DNA of 5,993 nt from Thermodesulfatator sp. (GTDB taxonomy: Bacteria > Desulfobacterota > Thermodesulfobacteria > Thermodesulfobacteriales > Thermodesulfobacteriaceae), in contig JALWWR010000084.1 of assembly GCA_026993045.1 (NCBI GenBank), positions 1 through 5,993 of the forward strand, given 5' to 3'. Below, one piece after another: positions 1 through 4,980 of the stretch (position 1 is the first letter of the stretch; each line of letters begins with the position of its first letter). A model generated the notes under the pieces. The model saw only the letters and a program-made list of their open reading frames with translations. It was not told where the DNA came from and did no database searches. A program made the position numbers and the translations under genes.

Positions 1-125
1 TCGGCCGACGTTCCGAACGCCGCCGCCAGACCGAGCGCCGTCTCGGGGGTGATCGCCTTTTTTCCGGAGACCACCTCGGAGATCGTCTGCACCGGCCGGC
101 CCATGATCCGGGCCAGGTCCTCCTG
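1..125 (-). CDS. HigA-family antitoxin, helix-turn-helix core (fragment, both ends missing)
   Basis: Read leftwards from base 125 to 1, this frame gives QEDLARIMGRPVQ, then TISEVVSGKKAITPETA, then LGLAAAFGTSA. That is the classic XRE/HigA antitoxin core: recognition helix 'GRPVQTISE', then 'GKKAITPETAL', then 'FGTSA'. In this family the protein is a DNA-binding antitoxin that represses its own toxin-antitoxin promoter. The usual N-terminal part (around HPGE..REEL) is absent. The frame stays open to the right of 125, but there it is only the antisense of the namZ fragment and has no ATG before the HTH. The C-terminus runs off the left edge, so no toxin partner can be seen. GC content of bases 1-100 is about 70 percent, clearly above the rest of the window. 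It may be a genuine remnant or part of a chimeric join. Confidence 0.75.
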
Positions 126-599
126 GAAGGCACCAACCTTTCCGAAGGCCGAGGCACCACTCGACCCTTCCTTTGGTGGGGCGCCCCCTGGCTCAAAGCC
201 TCGGCCCTCTGGGAGGAATTTCGGACCCGTTCTTTTCCTGGAGCCTGTCTCCGGCCGGTGGCCTTTAAACCCGTCTTTGATAAATGGGAAGGGAAGACCT
301 GCTGGGGCTTTGAGATCCGAGTCACCGACCCCCAAACCTTTCGGGCCGTAAGAACCACTTTAACCCTCCTGCGGGAGGTCTGTCTCCGACATCCAGAGTT
401 TGATTTTAGGCCTCCACCGTACGAATTTGAAGAAAAAAGAAGGCCTATTGAAATAATCCTAGGTGATGCTAGACTTTTGGCATTTATAGAGGGAAAAATG
501 GAAATAGAAGAACTTGATTTTTGCTTGAGAGAGGGCTTAATTAATTATCAAAACGAGGTGGCCTCCCTGACGCTTTATGAGGGAGGCTTTTTTCTTTAG
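108..599 (+). CDS. namZ: NamZ/DUF1343 exo-beta-N-acetylmuramidase, C-terminal fragment
   Basis: From base 108 the frame reads PGQVLLEGTNLSEGRGTT then RPF, followed by GAPW, LRPVAFKPVFDKWEGK, VTDPQTFR, RPPPYEFEEKRRPIE and ILGD. These are conserved blocks of the C-terminal half of DUF1343/NamZ proteins, which release N-acetylmuramic acid from the non-reducing end of peptidoglycan fragments. Only about 163 residues remain of a family usually near 400, so the whole N-terminal domain is missing and the fragment is unlikely to be active. A GTG at 258 could open a 113-residue frame, but homology runs well upstream of it, so it is not the real start. The frame ends with TAG at 597-599, inside the T-tract of a terminator. 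The 3' third (401-560) is strikingly AT-rich. The family call is strong; whether the gene is a pseudogene or an assembly-truncated piece is open. Confidence 0.85.
   Translation, partial: PGQVLLEGTNLSEGRGTTRPFLWWGAPWLKASALWEEFRTRSFPGACLRPVAFKPVFDKWEGKTCWGFEIRVTDPQTFRAVRTTLTLLREVCLRHPEFDFRPPPYEFEEKRRPIEIILGDARLLAFIEGKMEIEELDFCLREGLINYQNEVASLTLYEGGFFL
561..597 (+). terminator. Rho-independent terminator inside the namZ 3' end
   Basis: An 8-bp stem pairs 561-568 (gcctccct) with 580-587 (agggaggc) around an 11-nt loop, followed by six T at 588-593, then CTTT. The hairpin is made of namZ codons, and the namZ stop lies in the T-tract. The next gene starts only 8 nt after the tract, so any promoter for it must lie upstream of this hairpin, or transcription must read through. 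Confidence 0.8.
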
Positions 600-604
600 G
601 TCCT

Positions 605-1654
605 ATGCCGGTAAATCACGGAAACGGAGTGCGATTTCCCCGGTTTCGTTCCAACCGGGAGCGATTAAACGCCCTGCTTTCCCTTTTTAATCGGGAGGAC
701 CGGGTCCTTATCCTCATCTGGGCCGATCCCGACGCCCTGGCCAGCGCCTGGGCTATGAAACGTCTGCTTTCCCAAAGGGTTTCCCAGGTGGTGATCGCGC
801 ACGTGAACGAGATCCGGCGTCTTAACAACCAGCTTATGATTCAGCTTCTCAAGATCCCGGTCCTCAAGAAGAACCAGGTCGCTTTGGAGGATTTTTCCAA
901 AAAGATCTTGCTTGATTCTCAGCCCACTCACAGCCCGGATTTTGAAAAGATCGCTTTCGACGTGGTCATTGACCACCATCCTCTGACCAACGGGTGGCAG
1001 GCCTCCTTTGCGGATATCCGGCCCGAATATGGGGCCACCTCCACTATTCTTACGGAATATTTGCGCACCGCCGGGATAAAGCCTTCGGTCCATTTGGCTA
1101 CGGCCCTGGTTTACGGGATCAAGACCGACACCGACAATTTTGAGAAACACTGCGCCTTGCAGGATGTGATCGGTTTTCACTATCTTTTTAAGCGTCTCAA
1201 TCGGCATCTCCTCCATAAGATCGAGTCCGCCGACATCCGGCGCTCGGAACTCAAATACATTCGTAAGGCCTTGGACAACATGAAGTTTCGCAAACAGAGG
1301 CTCTTTACTCATATCGGGAAGGTCCCCAACGCCGATATCTCGGTGGTCATAGCGGATCTTTTGAACCATGTGCAGGAGGCCAGTTGGGTCTTTGTTTCTG
1401 GAGAACATCGTCAACGATTGATTATCGTGATCCGTTGTGACGGATACCGTAAAAATGCGGGCCGTTTGGCTGAAAAGGCCTTTGGGGCCCTGGGTTATGC
1501 TGGAGGGCATCGAGAAAAGGCCCGGGCCGAGATCCCCCTTGAAAACCTCAAGCTCAATGGACAACCGTCCCTAAATACGTTATTTCTAATTCGGCTGCTA
1601 CGAAAACATTTTAAAGACTTGCGGAGCGAGACCAGCAAGAATGCCGCTGTTTGA
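605..1654 (+). CDS. DHH/DHHA1 family phosphoesterase (NrnA/RecJ superfamily)
   Basis: This 349-residue protein has the DHH phosphoesterase layout. Motif I is WADPDALAS (39-47), motif II LLDSQP with D104, motif III VIDHHP (D123, H124, H125) and motif IV GIKTDTDNF with D175. The C-terminal DHHA1 substrate-binding domain carries GYAGGHREKA, with GGH at 300-302. Relatives are manganese-dependent enzymes that cleave short oligonucleotides, cyclic dinucleotides or 3'-phosphoadenosine phosphate; the substrate here cannot be told from sequence. The histidine that usually precedes motif I in NrnA-like enzymes is replaced by L37, so this is a divergent subfamily. The ATG at 605 has only a weak AGG at 598-600. 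A GTG at 629 is an alternative start, and nothing later can be used without losing motif I. The 3' end overlaps the next gene by 14 nt, placing it first in the ptsHI operon. Confidence 0.9.
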   Translation: MPVNHGNGVRFPRFRSNRERLNALLSLFNREDRVLILIWADPDALASAWAMKRLLSQRVSQVVIAHVNEIRRLNNQLMIQLLKIPVLKKNQVALEDFSKKILLDSQPTHSPDFEKIAFDVVIDHHPLTNGWQASFADIRPEYGATSTILTEYLRTAGIKPSVHLATALVYGIKTDTDNFEKHCALQDVIGFHYLFKRLNRHLLHKIESADIRRSELKYIRKALDNMKFRKQRLFTHIGKVPNADISVVIADLLNHVQEASWVFVSGEHRQRLIIVIRCDGYRKNAGRLAEKAFGALGYAGGHREKARAEIPLENLKLNGQPSLNTLFLIRLLRKHFKDLRSETSKNAAV

Positions 1655-2021
1655 ATATCTTTGCTTGGATTGTCGCAGGATTTCCGAGCATCTGGTCTTT
1701 AAGGAAGAAGATTTTCATCCTTATTGCCGCCGTTGCGGTTCAAAGCGGGTCAAAAAATTAGTTTCTCGGGTTCGGGTCAAGCTGTCCCTAGACACCCGTT
1801 TAGAACGGTTAGCGGATCCCGCCCTTCTTTCGGGGTTAGACGAGGAAGATCCTCGCAGTGTGATGAAGATGATGCAAAAGATGGGGGCCGAGTTTGGAGA
1901 CGAACTGGGGGACGAATTCGACGAGGTCATGGAAGAGGCCCAAGAGGAAGTGGAGAAGGAGCTTTCTCAAGGGGGGACGGGTTCCGAAGAAGCCGAGGGA
2001 GGAAGTGGAGAGCAAGATTGA
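1641..2021 (+). CDS. FmdB-type small zinc-ribbon protein with acidic tail
   Basis: This 126-residue protein begins MPLFEYLCLDC and has two Cys pairs, C8/C11 and C29/C32 (CRRCGS), that would bind one zinc ion. This matches the FmdB/CxxC_CXXC putative regulatory family, whose function is not firmly known. After the ribbon comes a short basic stretch (residues 35-50), then a charged segment from about residue 60. The last 50 residues are very rich in Glu and Asp, probably helical, and end in a Gly/Ser/Glu linker. The ATG lies inside the end of the DHH gene; the nearest Shine-Dalgarno-like GGAG (1623-1626) is 14 nt away, so translation is likely coupled to the upstream gene. The end overlaps ptsH by 17 nt. 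Co-occurrence with DHH and PTS genes suggests operon membership, not a proven shared role. Confidence 0.85.
   Translation: MPLFEYLCLDCRRISEHLVFKEEDFHPYCRRCGSKRVKKLVSRVRVKLSLDTRLERLADPALLSGLDEEDPRSVMKMMQKMGAEFGDELGDEFDEVMEEAQEEVEKELSQGGTGSEEAEGGSGEQD
1995..2002 (+). promoter_or_regulatory. Ribosome binding site setting the ptsH GTG start
   Basis: The purine-rich run GAGGGAGG lies just before the GTG at 2005. GAGG at 1995-1998 is 6 nt from the start, a good spacing. No ATG lies between here and the active-site histidine codon, so this site fixes the HPr start. It is embedded in the codons of the Glu/Gly/Ser tail of the FmdB-like gene. Confidence 0.65.
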
Positions 2022-2274
2022 AGAAGAGATCGAGATCCGCGGGCCTTTAGGGCTTCATGCCCGGCCCGCGGCCAAACTCGCCAAGGCCCTGGCTGGTATC
2101 AAGGCCGAGGTGCGCTTAGGTAAAGACGAACGCTGGGTAGACGCCCGGAGCATCTTGGACGTCCTCACCCTGGCCGCTTCGGGGGGCACCAAACTGAAGG
2201 TGCAGGCCGAGGGGGAAGAGGCCCGAAAAGCGGTGGAGACGGTAAAAGGAGTGCTTGAGGCGGCTTCGGTATGA
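2005..2274 (+). CDS. ptsH: Phosphocarrier protein HPr of the PTS
   Basis: HPr accepts a phosphoryl group from enzyme I on a histidine and passes it to sugar-specific EIIA proteins or to regulatory targets in the cytoplasm. With the GTG start the protein is 89 residues, the normal HPr size. GPLGLHARPAAKLAK holds the active-site histidine H18 (H15 in standard numbering) followed by the conserved R20 and P21. DARSILDVLTLA aligns with the regulatory serine loop, so S49 corresponds to Ser46, the target of HPr kinase in organisms that have it. An upstream ATG at 1894 would add 37 very basic residues that are just FmdB codons read out of frame, so it is rejected. The stop overlaps the ptsI start as ATGA, indicating coupled translation and near-equal output of the two partners. 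Confidence 0.95.
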   Translation: MESKIEEEIEIRGPLGLHARPAAKLAKALAGIKAEVRLGKDERWVDARSILDVLTLAASGGTKLKVQAEGEEARKAVETVKGVLEAASV

Positions 2275-4016
2275 AAATCTTACGGGGACTTGGGGTCTCG
2301 GCTGGGGTGGCTGTAGGTCCAGCCCAGTTGATCTTTCCCGGACATATTAAAGTCTCCCGGACCCAGATCCCCCCTTCCGAGATCCCCAAAGAGATAAAGA
2401 GACTGGAAGAGGCCATTGAGGCCACAGCCCAGGAAATTCAGCGGTTAAAGGCCCAACTTCCTGAAAATCTGGGGGAAGTGCACGCCATCTTAGAGGCCCA
2501 ACGTTTGATCGTAAAAGACCCCTCCTTGAGTTCGGAAGCCGAGGCCCTGATTCGAAAGGGCTTTAACGCCGAGTGGGCCTTGTTTAAGGTGCTTGATCGC
2601 TACCGGCAGGCCTTTGCGGAATTGCCGGACGAATATTTTAGAGAACGCTATCAAGACCTGGCTTCCATGGTGGAAAAAGTGATCTTTTACCTTCAGGGCC
2701 ACCGTTCGGGAAACGCCTGGGAAGAAAAGAGCATTATCGTGGCTCAAGACCTTTCACCGGCTGACACTGTAGGCCTTAAGCCGGATCTGACCCTGGCCTT
2801 TGTGACGGAGGGAGGAAGTCGTACCTCGCACACCGCCATTGTGGCCCGCAGCCTCGGGATCCCGGCGGTGGTGGCGGCCAAAGGGGTCCTTAAAGAGATC
2901 TCTCCCGGAGATCTAGTGGCGGTAGACGGGACCACAGGAGAGATCTTTATCGCCCCGGAACCGGAGATTATCGCAGAATTTTCCCAACGAGCCCGCCGTT
3001 TTCAGCGTCTTAAAGAAAGACTTCACCAGGTGGCCCATTTGGAAGCCCAAACTAAAGATGGCCGCCGGATTACTCTCCAAGCCAATCTGGATCTCCCGGA
3101 AGAAATCCCTTTTGTCCGAGAATATGGGGCCGAGGGAATAGGGCTTTTCCGCACCGAGTATCTTTATGTCTCTCGGCGGGAGTTGCCTTCAGAAGAGCTC
3201 CTCTTTGAGACCTATCGCCAGGTGGTAGAAAGCCTCCGCCCCTATCCGGTGACTATTAGAACTTTAGATATCGGTGGAGACAAGTTTGCCTCGGGGCTTG
3301 AGCTCCCGGAAGAGATTAACCCGGCCCTGGGGTTGCGGGCCATAAGGCTTTGTCTCAAACAAGAAGACCTTTTTCGGACCCAGCTCCGGGCCATTTTGCG
3401 GGCTAGCGCCTACGGACAGGTAAAGGTTATGTTCCCCTTGATCTCTGGGGTGGCTGAATTTCTGCGGGCCCGTAATTTCTTAGAACGGATCAAAGAGGAG
3501 CTGGCCCAGGAAGGCCATCCCTTTGACCCAGAGATCCAGGTGGGGGTGATGATCGAGGTGCCCTCGGCGGTGGCGGTGGCGGATCTCCTGGCTAAAGAGG
3601 CCGATTTCTTTAGTATCGGGACCAACGATCTCATCCAATATACCCTGGCCATTGATCGAGGAAACGAAGAGGTCTCGGAGCTTTACGAACCTTTACACCC
3701 GGCCATCTTGCGTCTCATAAAAGCCACGGTGGAGGCCGGTCATCGGGAGGGGATCCCGGTCTCCATGTGCGGTGAAATGGCCGGGGATCTCCTTTATATC
3801 CCTCTTCTAGTTGGTTTTGAGCTAGACGAGCTCAGCATGACCCCTCAGAGTATTCCAGAGGTCAAGCTCTTTATCCGGGAGCTAGAGTTTCGTCACTGCC
3901 GGGAATTGGTGGAAAGGGTGCTGCACCTCACCTGTCAAGACGAGGTGAAAGAAGCCGTGGCCGCGGTCTTTGGCCCCCGGCTCCAAGAGTTTTCTAAACG
4001 CCTTTGGTCTGAATAA
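2271..4016 (+). CDS. ptsI: Phosphoenolpyruvate-protein phosphotransferase (PTS enzyme I)
   Basis: Enzyme I takes phosphate from phosphoenolpyruvate onto a histidine and hands it to HPr, the first step of the PTS. The 581-residue length is typical. The N-terminal swivel domain starts MKILRGLGVSAGVAVGPA; a helical HPr-binding insert spans roughly 35-145. The phosphohistidine motif is GGSRTSHTAIVARSLGIPAV with H187, followed by DGTTGEIF. The C-terminal PEP-binding barrel shows EGIGLFRTEYLY (R294, E296), TLDIGGDK, NPALGLRAIR, VMIEVPSA (E429), SIGTNDLIQYTLA (D453) and the catalytic-cysteine motif MCGEMAGD (C500). All expected catalytic residues are present. GAGG at 2257-2260 is a plausible ribosome binding site 10 nt from ATG. 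The gene ends the plus-strand operon; no EII gene follows, because the next genes are on the opposite strand. Confidence 0.97.
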   Translation: MKILRGLGVSAGVAVGPAQLIFPGHIKVSRTQIPPSEIPKEIKRLEEAIEATAQEIQRLKAQLPENLGEVHAILEAQRLIVKDPSLSSEAEALIRKGFNAEWALFKVLDRYRQAFAELPDEYFRERYQDLASMVEKVIFYLQGHRSGNAWEEKSIIVAQDLSPADTVGLKPDLTLAFVTEGGSRTSHTAIVARSLGIPAVVAAKGVLKEISPGDLVAVDGTTGEIFIAPEPEIIAEFSQRARRFQRLKERLHQVAHLEAQTKDGRRITLQANLDLPEEIPFVREYGAEGIGLFRTEYLYVSRRELPSEELLFETYRQVVESLRPYPVTIRTLDIGGDKFASGLELPEEINPALGLRAIRLCLKQEDLFRTQLRAILRASAYGQVKVMFPLISGVAEFLRARNFLERIKEELAQEGHPFDPEIQVGVMIEVPSAVAVADLLAKEADFFSIGTNDLIQYTLAIDRGNEEVSELYEPLHPAILRLIKATVEAGHREGIPVSMCGEMAGDLLYIPLLVGFELDELSMTPQSIPEVKLFIRELEFRHCRELVERVLHLTCQDEVKEAVAAVFGPRLQEFSKRLWSE

Positions 4017-4209
4017 CCGAGAGGCGTTTTTTCATCCGGTCCATCAAAAGCCGGAGCTCGCTTTTTAGTTCCGCCAGGGTCTGGTGTTTGCGATGGTAGA
4101 CCTTTTCCAGTTCGGCCAACCAGTATTCCAAGACCTCTCTTTCCCGCTGCACCAGCTCTTGCTGGACCTTCCGTTTAAGGGATTCCAGGAGTTTAGGGTC
4201 CATGCTCAA
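3994..4209 (-). CDS. Small charged coiled-coil protein, unknown function
   Basis: I do not recognise a family for this 71-residue protein. It is almost all charged helix: KLLESLKRKVQQELVQRE, EVLEYWLAELEKVYHRKH, then ELKSELRLLMDRMKKRL, with Leu/Val/Tyr spaced as heptads, suggesting a coiled coil or helical hairpin. There is no signal peptide, membrane segment or cysteine. The TTG at 4209-4207 overlaps the TGA of the upstream hydrolase gene and has GGAG (4221-4218) at 8-nt spacing. An ATG two codons later (4203) would have 14-nt spacing, so the TTG fits better, though both give nearly the same protein. The 3' end overlaps the ptsI end by 23 bp in convergent orientation. Tight coupling to the hydrolase and a codon-like frame across a non-shadow region support it as real. 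Confidence 0.7.
   Translation of the reverse strand: MSMDPKLLESLKRKVQQELVQREREVLEYWLAELEKVYHRKHQTLAELKSELRLLMDRMKKRLSVIQTKGV
3996..4032 (+). terminator. Rho-independent terminator across the ptsI stop codon
   Basis: An 8-bp perfect outer stem pairs 3996-4003 (aaacgcct) with 4022-4029 (aggcgttt). After a single bulged G at 4021, a further 5 bp pair 4004-4008 with 4016-4020, leaving a 7-nt loop. A run of six T (4027-4032) follows. The ptsI TAA (4014-4016) falls in the loop and inner stem. The whole element also lies inside the 3' end of the convergent small gene. On the minus strand the stem is followed only by a short broken T-run, so it probably works mainly in the ptsI direction. Confidence 0.85.
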
Positions 4210-4967
4210 ATTTTAATCTCCATCAGATCCTGCGCCAACAGAATGGGTCCCGAAAAGAACTTTTGGGCCGGGGTAAGAAGGTCGCTTTGATCGCAAGGGG
4301 GATAGAAATGGGAAAGGAGGAGTTTCTGGACCCCGGCTTCTTCGGCCATACGGGCCGCGGCCGAAGGGGTGGAATGACCTTCCACCTCCCAGCCTTCCGG
4401 AGAGGCGCATTCCGCCACCATCAAGTCCGCCCCCTGGGCCAGTTCCACAAGGGAAGGGCAGTATCCCGTGTCTCCGGTATAGACCAGGGCCCGCCCTTGG
4501 GCCTCGATCCGTAAGGCCAGGCTTTCGGGATTGTGACAGGCTGGGGCGGTAAACAAACGGAGCCCCGGGAGTTCAAAAAGGGTCTTTTCCTTGCGGGGGC
4601 GTTCCACGATCTCCAGAAGCCCCTCCGGGGGCTCGATCCAGTGCCCAAAGGCCCCTTTCAAGGCCTGATAGAAGTCTTTGAAACCTTGAGCAGAAAGGAG
4701 ATAGACCGTGGAGGTCCGTTTGAATCCCAGGGCGTAGCGGGTGGCGAAGAGATAAGGGATGAGATCGGTCACATGATCCGGATGCCAATGGGAGAGGAAG
4801 ATAAGGTCCAGGTGGTTGATATCGCGGCCGGCTTCGGTAAGACGCCGGAGGGTCCCCGGCCCAAAGTCTAGGAGTAAAGTATAGGTGCCAGTTTCTACCA
4901 AGTAGCCCGCGGCGTTTCTTTCCTTTCGAGGCCAGCCGGTTCCTGAACCTAAGACCAAAAGCTTCAT
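4206..4967 (-). CDS. RNase Z-like metallo-beta-lactamase-fold hydrolase
   Basis: The 253-residue protein starts MKLLVLGSGTGWPRKERNA, the beta strand and Gly-rich turn typical of the RNase Z/BN-type branch of the metallo-beta-lactamase superfamily. Metal ligands follow in order: SHWHPDHVTD (H60, H62, D64, H65), H145 in APACHNPESLALRI, D166 in YTGDTGYC, H198 in EGHSTPSAAARMAEEAG and H220 in LLLSHFYPPCD. This set is complete for a two-metal phosphodiesterase-type site in the cytoplasm. The protein lacks the flexible arm that full tRNA 3'-processing RNase Z enzymes use, so its substrate is uncertain. I chose the ATG at 4967 because family proteins start with this strand and GGGG (4978-4975) stands 7 nt upstream; a TTG at 5003 would add 12 unlikely residues and overlap the TPR gene. 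It lies 13 nt after the TPR gene. Confidence 0.9.
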   Translation of the reverse strand: MKLLVLGSGTGWPRKERNAAGYLVETGTYTLLLDFGPGTLRRLTEAGRDINHLDLIFLSHWHPDHVTDLIPYLFATRYALGFKRTSTVYLLSAQGFKDFYQALKGAFGHWIEPPEGLLEIVERPRKEKTLFELPGLRLFTAPACHNPESLALRIEAQGRALVYTGDTGYCPSLVELAQGADLMVAECASPEGWEVEGHSTPSAAARMAEEAGVQKLLLSHFYPPCDQSDLLTPAQKFFSGPILLAQDLMEIKI

Positions 4968-4980
4968 GTTCGAACCCCGA

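Noticed and set aside
49..351. Plus-strand frame of 100 residues across the left junction
   Set aside because: It crosses the antitoxin/NamZ join in a frame matching neither gene and is Pro/Arg-rich low-complexity translation.
512..548. Possible promoter in the AT-rich region (TTGATT or TTGCTT with AATTAT)
   Set aside because: Box matches are only 3-4 of 6, any AT-rich stretch gives such hits, and it lies upstream of the terminator; not enough to call.
665..1564. Long minus-strand open frame (299 residues) opposite the DHH gene
   Set aside because: It lies wholly antisense to a gene with complete DHH and DHHA1 motifs, shows no recognisable motif, and is explained by codon bias leaving few stops on the opposite strand.
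1894..2004. Upstream ATG extension of HPr
   Set aside because: It would add 37 basic residues that are the FmdB tail read out of frame; HPr proteins are about 85-90 residues and the GTG at 2005 has a good ribosome binding site.
1724..2050. Plus-strand 108-residue Arg/Gly-rich frame over fmdB
   Set aside because: It is an out-of-frame reading of the acidic FmdB tail; the composition is what a frame shift of Glu/Gly codons produces.
4533..4871. Plus-strand 112-residue frame opposite the hydrolase gene
   Set aside because: It is antisense to conserved metal-binding motifs and has no family resemblance.
4964..4980. tRNA T-arm-like sequence GGGGTTCGAAC on the minus strand
   Set aside because: No acceptor, D or anticodon arms surround it; it is the ribosome binding site and spacer of the hydrolase gene.
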